A DNA stretch of 64,000 nucleotides from a virus. The notes under the pieces were generated by a model. That model did not search any database and was not told the origin of the DNA. It saw only the letters and a program-made list of their open reading frames with translations. The stretch is from positions 62,001 to 126,000 of IMG/VR virus record IMGVR_UViG_3300042292_001109. One strand, given 5' to 3'. Shown piece after piece: positions 17,370 through 25,425 of the stretch; positions within the stretch are counted from its first letter, which is position 1; every line of letters starts with the position of its first letter. The translations under genes and the position numbers were made by a program.

Positions 17370-18179
17370 TTAGAAAAAACTATCTAAACCAAAAGAAGTG
17401 GATTTTTGATATTTACCTCCACTAGTATCCCGTAAGCGTAATTCAGCGTGACCTGTAGTTTCACGGACGTATTTTGTACATAAATCTGGAAATCTACGAA
17501 CTAAATCGTCAGCACTTTTATCAATACGTTCAAGAGTTCGTTCAACTTGCATTCCTCCATCTTCAGTATAATATTTGGATATAACAGTAATATTGTCTAA
17601 TCGCGAAACTGAACCATCAAGAACATAATGTTGAAGAGTTCGCTCAAAATCTTCTTTATCGCATAATTGAACCATACGATCTTGATGTTTATCGTTAATG
17701 CAGCCCCACAGCGACCCAATGCAGTAATATAAACCAGTCTTAGGGGTATAACTCATAAAAAACGCATTCGACGCTGCATAGACACCACAGAGCTTATTTT
17801 CGTTCTCCTGCATAATATTATACATTGGCTCAAATACTTCTTTATGGATATCTTCAATTGGCTCCATTTTCTTTTCATCAGCAGGAGCTTTGCGCATAAT
17901 ACTCGATAAATCATCATCAAAATTTACAACAAATTCCCCCTCATCATAATAATTTCTAATAAAGTTTCTAATTGGTCCCATACCAACAACACCCACAACA
18001 ATATTTTTGTTATAAATGTTATCTTTTAATGATGTTTCGTATGCAGTCTTTTCGGCATCATTAGCAACAAAGATTGTTACTGTACTTGGATCTACATTAT
18101 ATTTCTCCAATACACTTAAAGTTTTATCTCTAAGCGTATCAGATCGTTTATACGAAGGAATTGCAATATTCAATTTCAT
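17370..18179 (-). CDS. TET/JBP-associated-type glycosyltransferase, DNA base hypermodification
   Basis: The 269-residue protein is a GT-A-like glycosyltransferase: N-terminal strand N-I-A-I-P-S-Y-K-R-S-D-T-L (residues 4-16), G-M-G-P-I-R-N near 67-72 and the metal-binding N-F-D-D-D at 86-90. The gene is 8 bases downstream of a TET/JBP-like dioxygenase on the same strand. Phage glycosyltransferases in that setting (the TAGT group) attach sugar to 5-hydroxymethylcytosine in DNA. The last residues are G-L-D-S-F-F, a probable sliding-clamp-binding tail. The sugar donor is unknown. A protein or lipid glycosyltransferase is the alternative, made less likely by the partner gene. Confidence 0.78.
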   Translation of the reverse strand: MKLNIAIPSYKRSDTLRDKTLSVLEKYNVDPSTVTIFVANDAEKTAYETSLKDNIYNKNIVVGVVGMGPIRNFIRNYYDEGEFVVNFDDDLSSIMRKAPADEKKMEPIEDIHKEVFEPMYNIMQENENKLCGVYAASNAFFMSYTPKTGLYYCIGSLWGCINDKHQDRMVQLCDKEDFERTLQHYVLDGSVSRLDNITVISKYYTEDGGMQVERTLERIDKSADDLVRRFPDLCTKYVRETTGHAELRLRDTSGGKYQKSTSFGLDSFF

Positions 18180-18187
18180 AATCTACC

Positions 18188-19570
18188 TTAAAAAAAGTTA
18201 TCTAAACTGTTACCGAATCTACGGTCATACAAATCTTTGTGATAGGATTCTAACCAACCTTTGCCTTGCGGTTGAGCTAACAAATAATCAATCCACTCAT
18301 CAGATTCCCATAATCCAGGAGTGATGCCATTCCAACGGTATCTTTGGTCTGGATGATCGGGATTTAATCTACGACTATCAATAAATTCTCTGCGAGTATT
18401 CTCGTAATCATAAGTACCAAGCGTTAACATACCTTCATGGAAAAACGCAATCATACTAATTCTTTCTGCATCTGGATCTTTTAGTTTTAATTCAGTATTA
18501 CCATGTAATCCAGCTTGATTATTTACTAATAATAAATCAGTAGGTCTGACATCAACTGCATAACCAATTTCCGGAAATACTAAATAACATCCTTCATATT
18601 GATCATTATTTGACATAACACAAAGATTAGCGAATCCATCTTCCATATTAGCTGGATCGTAATGGCCAGCGGTTCGAAAGTTTTTATTTACTGTAATTGT
18701 CGTAAATGGAGTATCTGGTACAACAAATCTTTGATCAATTGATTCTGCAGCTCGTTTTTGATTACCATAACGCCATGGCAACATATCCTTAAAACCTTTA
18801 GCTAAAGATTGTAAGAATGGATAAGACTTAGAAAACTTTTCTAGATTATCTCTTGTATAGGTAGTTGGTCTACCAAAAGGAATTCTAGGATATCTATCAT
18901 ACCAACCAGCAATACCAGAATTTACGACATTAGCATAAGTCGTTTTACTAATCAATTTATCTAATACTCGTTGAGCTTCAGCTTTTGCTTCATCAATAGT
19001 TAATGCGCATAATTTATCGATAAAGTCATTAAATACAAATTTCTCAGCTCTAATTTGCTCAGTCAACCAGACGACACCACGACTATCATCAGATTTAAGA
19101 TTTTTATACTTGGCTCGTATTAAATCAACATCTGCCTTTGGCGTATATCCGCCGAATACTGAAGTCGAATTTTTATGTGCAAAGAATTCTAATAAATCAA
19201 ATTGTTCATCAGTAACCCATTCTCTTCCTGCGCATGTAGCAGTTCTTGGTCCACCAGCCATACCGCGATTTTGAGTTTCAACAGCTGCATCACGTAAACC
19301 CGCGTAAGCTGCATCAGCCTCTTCTTTATTAAAGAAATTTTTACGAAACTTAAATACAATATTCTTTTCAGATAACCCTTTATGACAAGAATTACATTCC
19401 ATATTGTTATCACAGTTTTCTTCGGCAGTAAAATCTGCGCAATCTGGAGGAAGATATACATCTAAATCTTCTTCAACTAATATTCTATAATGACTTTCAT
19501 TAAGCCATTTACCAACCAAATCGGGTCTTGGAGTTACCTCTTCCGGTTTTAAAACTACAACTTTTACCAT
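18188..19570 (-). CDS. TET/JBP-family 2OG-Fe(II) dioxygenase (5-methylcytosine oxidation)
   Basis: The C-terminal half of this 460-residue protein is a double-stranded beta-helix dioxygenase. The iron ligands are H-Y-D (His303, Asp305) and G-L-H-G-N (His356), and Arg370 is placed to bind 2-oxoglutarate. The F-R-T-A-G-H-Y-D context, with a long helical N-terminal region, fits the phage TET/JBP family, which oxidises 5-methylcytosine in DNA to 5-hydroxymethylcytosine. An N-terminal Cys cluster (residues 44, 53, 59, 62) may bind zinc. The protein ends S-L-D-N-F-F. It is first in a leftward operon with the glycosyltransferase, behind a host-type promoter at 19600-19628. No cytosine methyltransferase lies in this window. 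Confidence 0.85.
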   Translation of the reverse strand: MVKVVVLKPEEVTPRPDLVGKWLNESHYRILVEEDLDVYLPPDCADFTAEENCDNNMECNSCHKGLSEKNIVFKFRKNFFNKEEADAAYAGLRDAAVETQNRGMAGGPRTATCAGREWVTDEQFDLLEFFAHKNSTSVFGGYTPKADVDLIRAKYKNLKSDDSRGVVWLTEQIRAEKFVFNDFIDKLCALTIDEAKAEAQRVLDKLISKTTYANVVNSGIAGWYDRYPRIPFGRPTTYTRDNLEKFSKSYPFLQSLAKGFKDMLPWRYGNQKRAAESIDQRFVVPDTPFTTITVNKNFRTAGHYDPANMEDGFANLCVMSNNDQYEGCYLVFPEIGYAVDVRPTDLLLVNNQAGLHGNTELKLKDPDAERISMIAFFHEGMLTLGTYDYENTRREFIDSRRLNPDHPDQRYRWNGITPGLWESDEWIDYLLAQPQGKGWLESYHKDLYDRRFGNSLDNFF

Positions 19571-19599
19571 CTATATCTCCTATTGTAAGATTCAAATAT

Positions 19600-19628
19600 A
19601 TTTTACTACATAAATTAAAAAAAGTAAA
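19600..19628 (-). promoter_or_regulatory. Early host-type promoter for the TET-glycosyltransferase operon
   Basis: On the - strand, TTTACT, a 17-base spacer, then TAAAAT. The -35 region GCTTTACTTTTTT is the same as that of the promoter at 56259-56287. A TAGGAG ribosome site precedes the dioxygenase start. Confidence 0.65.
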
Positions 19629-19651
19629 GCGTTTTTTTGTATTTAGAATTT

Positions 19652-19659
19652 TATAAATA
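19652..19659 (+). promoter_or_regulatory. T4-type late promoter for the tail-tube-like gene
   Basis: Exact TATAAATA, 28 bases before the ATG at 19687. The 116-base gap therefore holds an early-type promoter facing left and a late promoter facing right. Confidence 0.8.
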
Positions 19660-19686
19660 CAAGTAAATAAATTATAAGGATTTTTT

Positions 19687-20229
19687 ATGGCTCTTAACGA
19701 TACAAACATCTGTAATACCGATTTGTTGCAGTCAGCAAAATTTATTTTTACGATTCCTAGATTAATGGAAGTTCAATTCTTCTGTCAAGCAGTAAATCTT
19801 CCAGGAGTAAATTCCCAAAGCACGGTTCAAGTAAACCCGTTTAGAGATATGGGCGTCCCAGGAGATAAAATGGAATACGAAGATTTATCTATCGAGTTTC
19901 TTATTGATGAGGAATTGAGATCTTGGACTTCGATATATTATTGGATTAAGGGATATACGCAAGCTGAAGCTTGGGACGATTATGCCAATTTAAATAAATT
20001 ATCAAAATATAGTCAATATGAATATATAAATACTCCACAATATGCTGACGCGATATTAACAACATTATCGCCAGCTTCTGATAAACCAAAGGTAAATATC
20101 CATTTTATAGATTTATTTCCAGTTTATCTGTCTGCTATACCGTTTGATGTTAGGGTTAGTTCTGCAAAAACAATGACAGCAACTGCAACATTTAGGTTTA
20201 AAAGGTATGAATTGACTTTAGTTGGCTAG
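19687..20229 (+). CDS. Tail-tube-fold protein, tail completion or tube-initiator candidate
   Basis: The 180-residue protein shares the T4 gp19 tube fold pattern: a first strand K-F-I-F-T-I-P-R, the loop V-N-L-P-G-V, a strand with D-L-S-I-E-F-L-I-D-E-E and a final T-A-T-F-R-F-K-R-Y. It is therefore a paralogue of gp19 at 11492. Its place between gp23 and uvsY is where cyano-type T4 phages carry the tail-completion protein gp3, so gp3 is a reasonable guess. A baseplate tube initiator is the alternative. It has its own late promoter. Confidence 0.7.
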   Translation: MALNDTNICNTDLLQSAKFIFTIPRLMEVQFFCQAVNLPGVNSQSTVQVNPFRDMGVPGDKMEYEDLSIEFLIDEELRSWTSIYYWIKGYTQAEAWDDYANLNKLSKYSQYEYINTPQYADAILTTLSPASDKPKVNIHFIDLFPVYLSAIPFDVRVSSAKTMTATATFRFKRYELTLVG

Positions 20230-20239
20230 CCTATATATT
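20212..20239 (+). promoter_or_regulatory. Host-type promoter for uvsY-uvsW
   Basis: TTGACT, a 16-base spacer, then TATATT, overlapping the end of the tube-like gene. The predicted start is about 20 bases before uvsY. Confidence 0.5.
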
Positions 20240-20266
20240 TTTGTAATGTTTACTTGAGAATATAAA

Positions 20267-20707
20267 ATGATAAAACTTGATACAATTATAGAATATTGGA
20301 AAATTGATAGTAAAATCGACGAATCAAAACCTCACCAAGAATTAGTTAATACCCCTTTATTGCACGCGAAATATGTCGAGATTCTTTCTCAGCATAGACT
20401 CGCTGCACAGAAAGCAAAATTCGACCATGCAAGGATGAAAAAAGTTCGTAGGGAGTATTACCTAGGAAATCTTGCAAAGGAAACCTTAGACGAGTATGGG
20501 TGGGATCAGTTCGACTTAAAGATTGGCACCAAAGGTAATATCGATACGTATCTTGAAGCTGACGATTTTTTAATAAAAATTCTTGAAAAGAAAGCCTACT
20601 ATGAGGAATGTATATATGTTTGTGAGGCAATAATTAAAGAGCTCGGTAACAGAACTTGGCAATTAAGAGAATATATGACATACACTAGATTCCTAGCTGG
20701 AAATTAA
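20267..20707 (+). CDS. uvsY: Recombination mediator UvsY
   Basis: The 146-residue helical protein matches UvsY in length (T4: 137) and context. The basic stretch K-F-D-H-A-R-M-K-K-V-R-R-E-Y-Y is the conserved single-strand-DNA and UvsX interaction region. UvsY loads UvsX recombinase onto DNA coated by gp32. It is followed at once by uvsW, and recombination genes gp47/gp46 lie downstream. Confidence 0.93.
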   Translation: MIKLDTIIEYWKIDSKIDESKPHQELVNTPLLHAKYVEILSQHRLAAQKAKFDHARMKKVRREYYLGNLAKETLDEYGWDQFDLKIGTKGNIDTYLEADDFLIKILEKKAYYEECIYVCEAIIKELGNRTWQLREYMTYTRFLAGN

Positions 20708-20708
20708 A

Positions 20709-22214
20709 ATGATAATTGAAATTGAAAAACATAACGAAACTTATGCCATCCTAAAATGCGACAAAAGTATTGCACAGGAACTAAGCGATTACTTCTCTTT
20801 TTTTGCTACTGGATATAAATTTATGCCCAGTTATAAAGCAAGATTATGGGATGGAAAGGTTCGCCTAGCAAAAATATTACCAAATGGAGATATGGAGTTT
20901 TTTATCGGTTTAATCCCTCAATTAGAGGCGTTTGCTAAAGATAGGGACTATACCCTTCAACACAATTATAAAGATAACTACGACCCAGTTACGGACACTG
21001 AGTTACACAAATTTATTACTTCATTAGATATCCATTCTAATGGAAAGAAAATTGAGGTTAGAGATTATCAATTTAAAGGCGTTTTAGATTTCCTTAACGA
21101 AAAACGTTTAATGTTATTATCTCCAACGTCATCAGGTAAAAGTTGTATTCTTTATATTATTGTTAGATTCTTGTTAGCGCATAATAGAAAGAAAGGATTA
21201 CTGTTGGTTCCAAACACATCATTATGTCATCAACTTACATCAGATTTTGCTGATTACTCAAGTCATAATAGATGGGATGTAAATAAACATATTCATATGA
21301 TATTTGCTGGTCAAGATAAAAATGCAGAAAAACATTTATATATTAGCACTTGGCAATCATTATTTAATCATAAAAGCCGAACTTATTTTGATCAATTTGA
21401 TTTTGTGTTATGTGATGAAGCTCATTTAGCATCAGCAAATAGCTTAACAGGTATTGTACAAAAATGCGTTAATGCCGATTATCGAGTTGGTGTTACTGGA
21501 ACTTTAAATGGACAAAAAATACATTCATTACAATTAGAAAGTTTATTTGGTCCAGTTAGAAAGGTTATTACAACTAAACAATTAATGGATAACAAACAAG
21601 TAACAAAATTAAATATTAAATGTATTGTTTTAAAATATCCCGAGGAAACTTGTAAGTTATCAAAAGGATTAAAATATCAACAAGAATTAGAATATTTAAT
21701 TGCTAATGCCAATAGAAATAAATTTATTAAGAATTTATCATTATCATTAAAAGGAAATACATTATTACTTTATCAATATGTTGAAAAACATGGAGATGTG
21801 TTATATGAGTTAATTTCTAATTCAAAACATGCTGTTAATAAAAAGATATATTATATTCATGGTAATATTAAGGCTGAAGAAAGAGAAGAAATTAGAAAGG
21901 CAATGGAGACTGAACATAATGTAATTTTAATAGGTTCTGTTGGAACAGTGTCTACTGGAACTAATATTAAAAACCTACATAATATTATATTTGCTAGCCC
22001 TTCTAAATCTAGAATAAGAAACCTCCAAGCTATTGGTCGCGTTTTACGTTTAAATGAAAATAAAGATGAAGCAGTATTATATGACCTTGCTGATGATTTA
22101 CGGTATAAGAAGCATCAAAATTATACTCTAACACATTTTCAAGAAAGAATCAAGATTTACAATGAAGAAAAATTTGATTATAAAATTATTAAAGTGGATA
22201 TGGAAACATTATGA
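20709..22214 (+). CDS. uvsW: Recombination helicase UvsW
   Basis: The 501-residue superfamily 2 helicase has Walker A S-P-T-S-S-G-K-S near residues 138-145, the box L-C-D-E-A-H near 236-241, V-T-G-T-L for motif III and a C-terminal A-I-G-R-V-L-R motif VI. The first 90 residues form the small N-terminal DNA-binding domain seen in T4 UvsW. It unwinds R-loops and branched DNA and helps switch the phage from origin-dependent to recombination-dependent replication. It overlaps the next gene by four bases. Confidence 0.95.
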   Translation: MIIEIEKHNETYAILKCDKSIAQELSDYFSFFATGYKFMPSYKARLWDGKVRLAKILPNGDMEFFIGLIPQLEAFAKDRDYTLQHNYKDNYDPVTDTELHKFITSLDIHSNGKKIEVRDYQFKGVLDFLNEKRLMLLSPTSSGKSCILYIIVRFLLAHNRKKGLLLVPNTSLCHQLTSDFADYSSHNRWDVNKHIHMIFAGQDKNAEKHLYISTWQSLFNHKSRTYFDQFDFVLCDEAHLASANSLTGIVQKCVNADYRVGVTGTLNGQKIHSLQLESLFGPVRKVITTKQLMDNKQVTKLNIKCIVLKYPEETCKLSKGLKYQQELEYLIANANRNKFIKNLSLSLKGNTLLLYQYVEKHGDVLYELISNSKHAVNKKIYYIHGNIKAEEREEIRKAMETEHNVILIGSVGTVSTGTNIKNLHNIIFASPSKSRIRNLQAIGRVLRLNENKDEAVLYDLADDLRYKKHQNYTLTHFQERIKIYNEEKFDYKIIKVDMETL

Positions 22215-22588
22215 CCGAAAAATTTGAAATTAAAATTGTTAGATTAAGAACTGGTGAAGATTTAATTGGATTCTATCATCAAGATAAAGAAACTAATACT
22301 GTAATAATAAAATACCCTAAAACATTCTACCCTACCATTGACATTGAAAATGAAACTGAAGAAATTATTATGGTTGACTGGATGCCTTTAGAAGCATTTC
22401 CTCTACAAGAAGCACCTATTCCAATGGATCACATTTTATTTGTTTCTTATTCATCTATAGAGTTTGGATATCGATATCTTGATGCTATATTGGATTATCT
22501 AGATCCAGAATCAACATTAGCTAAACAAATTAAAGAAACAATAATAGATGAAACAGATATTCCGCCAGAAGGATCTAGTATTCACTAA
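22211..22588 (+). CDS. Sm-like small protein, conserved hypothetical
   Basis: The 125-residue protein starts with a compact beta region, V-R-L-R-T-G-E-D-L-I-G-F, whose hydrophobic-T-G-E-x-hydrophobic-x-G pattern resembles the first strands of Sm/Lsm folds. The second half is acidic. A second protein of the same pattern is at 36817-37140. Such proteins are common and uncharacterised in T4-like phages. A role in RNA binding is suggested only by the fold pattern. Confidence 0.7.
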   Translation: MTEKFEIKIVRLRTGEDLIGFYHQDKETNTVIIKYPKTFYPTIDIENETEEIIMVDWMPLEAFPLQEAPIPMDHILFVSYSSIEFGYRYLDAILDYLDPESTLAKQIKETIIDETDIPPEGSSIH

Positions 22589-22592
22589 TTTA

Positions 22593-22687
22593 ATCCTCTT
22601 CGAGGATCTGCTACGCAGTAATTCTATTTTGAGACTCTAATGTTTATGGAACGAAGCATCAGCGAAGTTCCAAACAACACTTAGAGT
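22593..22687. ncRNA. Candidate structured RNA: three consecutive hairpins
   Basis: The gene-free gap 22589-22869 holds ATCCTC-ttc-GAGGAT (22593-22607), CTGC-tac-GCAG (22608-22618) and a long interrupted stem from ACTCTAA at 22634 to TTAGAGT at 22687, which also pairs TGTTT with AAACA and GGAAC with GTTCC. It may be a structured 3' end of the upstream mRNA or a separate small RNA. A possible leftward promoter lies at 22690-22718. Strand and function are undecided. Confidence 0.45.
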
Positions 22688-22689
22688 AT

Positions 22690-22718
22690 AATGTAACCTA
22701 CAAATTTAATTTCGTCAA
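22690..22718 (-). promoter_or_regulatory. Possible leftward promoter facing the hairpin region
   Basis: On the - strand TTGACG, 17 bases, TACATT. Its start would fall at the edge of the long stem. The -10 is weak. Confidence 0.3.
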
Positions 22719-22804
22719 GCACTTTTTTTCAACTTATTATATTTTAACGAGAAATAGTTCTTGACGAAAATTCAATCAAATTCCCTGTTCAGAAGAAATA
22801 ATTC

Positions 22805-22833
22805 TTGCTATTTTATCTATTTCATAGTATAAT
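22805..22833 (+). promoter_or_regulatory. Host-type promoter for gp55
   Basis: TTGCTA, a 17-base spacer, then TATAAT, about 37 bases before the gp55 start. The ribosome site is GGAG at 22858-22861. Confidence 0.7.
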
Positions 22834-22869
22834 ACTATTAAATAACTGATAATACATGGAGTAATTGCT

Positions 22870-23535
22870 ATGAAAGAATTAAAATTTGATTTTGCTGACG
22901 TTCCAGATTTTACTGAAGAAATACCTTCTTTATTAGAAGATCTTCCGGAAGAAAAACCCGTTGTTGCTAAAGTAAAACGAAAAAAGGTCACGCGAGAATA
23001 TATTAATAATGCTGATTTTTGCGCTGCTTTAGAGAAATATAAAGCTGATTGCGCTCTTGCTAAAGCTGAAGGGAAAATTAAACCTAGAATTCCAAATTAT
23101 ATTGGAGAATGTTTCGTTAAATTATCAGAGGGATTAGCTCGTAGACCTAATTTCTTTGGGTATTCATATAAAGATGAAATGATTGCTGATGGAATTGAAA
23201 ACTGTTTAATGTATTTTGAAAATTTTGATTCAGCAAAAACTAAAAATCCCTTTGCTTATTTTACTCAGATTCTTTGGTGGTGTTTTGTTCGTAGGATCCA
23301 AAAAGAAAAAAAACAGCAGTATATAAAATATAAAGCAACAGAAAATTTCGGTATTCTTGATGAAGCTGAGTTATTGGAACTTGGTGAAGGTCAAATTAAA
23401 CAAATTGAAGTTTATGATAATATGTATGATTTTATTCAAAAATTTGAAGATACTGAATTCAAAAAAAGCACTAAAAGTCCTGTAGCGAAGAAAAAGAAAA
23501 AAGCTAAAGGAATTGAAACTTTCTTGGAGGATTAA
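22870..23535 (+). CDS. 55: Late-transcription sigma factor gp55
   Basis: The 221-residue protein is a T4-type late sigma factor. The region F-A-Y-F-T-Q-I-L-W-W-C-F-V-R-R-I-Q-K-E-K near residues 125-145 corresponds to sigma region 2, which recognises TATAAATA late promoters. A lysine-rich linker leads to the tail G-I-E-T-F-L-E-D. In T4 the gp55 C-terminus binds the gp45 clamp, which activates late transcription; this tail fits that. The exact TATAAATA boxes in the window are its likely targets. Confidence 0.93.
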   Translation: MKELKFDFADVPDFTEEIPSLLEDLPEEKPVVAKVKRKKVTREYINNADFCAALEKYKADCALAKAEGKIKPRIPNYIGECFVKLSEGLARRPNFFGYSYKDEMIADGIENCLMYFENFDSAKTKNPFAYFTQILWWCFVRRIQKEKKQQYIKYKATENFGILDEAELLELGEGQIKQIEVYDNMYDFIQKFEDTEFKKSTKSPVAKKKKKAKGIETFLED

Positions 23536-24263
23536 TATGGTAATTCAGGAAAATATATTTTTGCTTTTGCTTTATCGTATTCTTTCTTGGTTTCAATAAT
23601 ACAAATAAATTTTTTACGTTTAATGCCTTTTGTTGATCGATTTTTATTTTCTTTTTTATATGCTTTTCTGGGGTTAGTTTCTTTTTTCCGTTGAGTATTA
23701 AATGTTAGTCCTGTATACCATCCATCAGGTATTTCATTTTTATGTTTTACTGCAGAATTTAATATACCATTAGTAATTCTAATTTTGTTAGACATTGGAT
23801 TATTTTTACCTGATACGTTTGCATGATTTTTTGATATTTTTTCTTTACTATCATTTGTTCGCGGTTTATTATAATTTGGATGTTTTTCTCTCGAAACATC
23901 TCTACCAAAAAACCCATTTGGCGCAGCATACGCCATGTTAACAAATAATGGATTCTTAACAACGTTAAATATTTTTTGTATTTGTAATTCTTTGTAGGTA
24001 GCTGATGGTCTAGTTTCGTGATATGATATTATTTCAATAGAAAATAAATGTGGATTAGTTTTTAATTCTGATTTCCAAATATTTTTATAAATTTTTGATT
24101 TTATGGATCCCATATAACCGGATTTAATACTATCAATTGTAGATGAACCGATGTAATTTGATGGGATTATATTTGAATTATTTTTTGGTGATAACTTATC
24201 GCCTGAGTATGTAATATGATAAACGCAGTATTTTTGTTCAGTATAAGTATTTGTGCTGGACAT
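23532..24263 (-). CDS. GIY-YIG homing endonuclease-like protein with NUMOD3-like motifs
   Basis: The 243-residue protein begins with a GIY-YIG-type nuclease core: Y-C-V-Y-H-I-T-Y, S-N-Y-I-G-S-S and G-Y-M-G-S. It continues with H-P-N-Y and S-K-E-K-I-S-K-N-H motifs typical of NUMOD3 DNA-binding segments, and a very basic C-terminus. It runs opposite to all neighbours and its stop overlaps the gp55 stop by four bases. I chose the ATG at 24263 because AAGGAG lies seven bases before it. A short conserved-type hairpin precedes it at 24299-24328. It is probably a free-standing mobile gene. Confidence 0.82.
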   Translation of the reverse strand: MSSTNTYTEQKYCVYHITYSGDKLSPKNNSNIIPSNYIGSSTIDSIKSGYMGSIKSKIYKNIWKSELKTNPHLFSIEIISYHETRPSATYKELQIQKIFNVVKNPLFVNMAYAAPNGFFGRDVSREKHPNYNKPRTNDSKEKISKNHANVSGKNNPMSNKIRITNGILNSAVKHKNEIPDGWYTGLTFNTQRKKETNPRKAYKKENKNRSTKGIKRKKFICIIETKKEYDKAKAKIYFPELPY

Positions 24264-24298
24264 AGTTGTCTCCTTTGATAACACGGTTAATGTTTAGT

Positions 24299-24328
24299 GC
24301 TACTGGATATGGGGATATCGCGAGTAGC
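24299..24328. promoter_or_regulatory. Leader hairpin of homing endonuclease 1 (paired with a copy at 34675)
   Basis: Outer stem GCTACT/AGTAGC around an 18-base interior that itself pairs GATAT with ATATC and has an unpaired GCG on one side. The element at 34675-34704 has the same layout with different stem bases. On + the stem is followed by TTTTTT and could also act as a terminator before gp47. Confidence 0.6.
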
Positions 24329-24360
24329 TTTTTTATTATTTATTATTTTTGGATTTTGTT

Positions 24361-25425
24361 ATGAGTAAAATAGTTTTTCTTGGTGATTGTCATTTTGGTG
24401 CAAGAGGCGACAGTATGTATTTTCATAAGTTTTTTGAAAAATTTTATGATCAGGTATTTTTTCCTTATCTTATACAAAATAATATAAGCACTGTTATTCA
24501 ATTAGGGGATTTATTTGATAGAAGAAAATACACGAATCATATAACATTATCTGAAGCTAATAATTATTTCTTTTCTAAGTTCGATAAATTTGATATTAAA
24601 TTAATAACATTACTTGGAAACCACGATTTAGCGTATAAAGAATCATTGAGTATTAGTAGTTCTGGATTATTTTTAACTCAGTTTAAAAACGTAACTGTTG
24701 TAAAAGAACCAACTAAACTTGACAATGGAATTTCTATTATTCCATGGATTTGTAAAGAAAATTATCAAGAATGTTTAAATTTTATTAAACAAGATACTTC
24801 TACTGTTTGTGTTGGTCATTTTGAAATAGAAGGTTTTAAGATGTACCAAAGTAGTATCCTATCGGAGCATGGATTGTCCGCTAAGGCGTTTTCTAATTAT
24901 GAAAGGGTATTATCCGGTCATTATCATCACGCGTCTAAGAGAGGGAATATCGAGTACATAGGGACTCCTTATGAGATGACTTGGCAAGATTATGCCGATC
25001 CAAAAGGTTTTAGAGTTTTTGACTTAGAAACTAGGGAATTGGAAACTGTACTTAATCCAAATTCAATTTTCTATAAGATGGATTATGATGATTCTGGATC
25101 TAGTGATGTCACTAATTCCAGTTATCTTGATAAAGAATTTTTATCTAACGTAATTGGTAAATATGTTAAGATTCAAGTTAAGGCTAAAACTAATCCATAT
25201 TTGTTTGATTTATTTGTCGATCAAGTTTATGCGAATAACCCTATAGATGTATCAATTACTGAAGATGTAGTTGATTTAGAAATTGATGAGGATGTTGATG
25301 AAACTGATGATACATTAACAATTACTTACAAATATATTGATAGTATTAATCAACAAGAATTAGATAAAAACAAATTGAAGACTATGATGTCTAATTTATA
25401 TACTGAAGCAATGGCGGTTGAATAA
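24361..25425 (+). CDS. 47: Recombination endonuclease subunit gp47 (SbcD/Mre11-like)
   Basis: The 354-residue metallophosphoesterase has the Mre11 motif series: F-L-G-D-C-H-F-G near the start, G-D-L-F-D-R, L-G-N-H-D and S-G-H-Y-H-H. With gp46 it forms the nuclease that processes DNA ends for recombination and degrades host DNA. The ATG at 24361 is chosen over an upstream TTG. The stop overlaps the gp46 start by one base. Confidence 0.95.
   Translation: MSKIVFLGDCHFGARGDSMYFHKFFEKFYDQVFFPYLIQNNISTVIQLGDLFDRRKYTNHITLSEANNYFFSKFDKFDIKLITLLGNHDLAYKESLSISSSGLFLTQFKNVTVVKEPTKLDNGISIIPWICKENYQECLNFIKQDTSTVCVGHFEIEGFKMYQSSILSEHGLSAKAFSNYERVLSGHYHHASKRGNIEYIGTPYEMTWQDYADPKGFRVFDLETRELETVLNPNSIFYKMDYDDSGSSDVTNSSYLDKEFLSNVIGKYVKIQVKAKTNPYLFDLFVDQVYANNPIDVSITEDVVDLEIDEDVDETDDTLTITYKYIDSINQQELDKNKLKTMMSNLYTEAMAVE

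Noticed and set aside
17370-18179. Leftward glycosyltransferase as LPS or capsule enzyme
   Set aside because: The operon partner is a TET-type dioxygenase and both share a C-terminal tail; it is far from the sugar cluster.
22761-22789. TTGACG at 22761 as a promoter for gp55
   Set aside because: No acceptable -10 at 16-18 bases (CCTGTT at 17). The TTGCTA-17-TATAAT further downstream fits much better.
23536-23584. Short frame after GGAGG at the gp55 end (ATGGTAATTCAGG...) as a gene remnant
   Set aside because: Only about 16 codons, opposite the endonuclease C-terminus; too short to support as a gene.
24299-24334. Hairpin with T run as a plain terminator only
   Set aside because: The second copy at 34675 keeps the structure but lacks a T run, so termination alone does not explain the element.
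24349-24360. Upstream TTG start for gp47
   Set aside because: The ATG at 24361 gives the conserved start of the nuclease motif and suits the weak GGA spacing as well.
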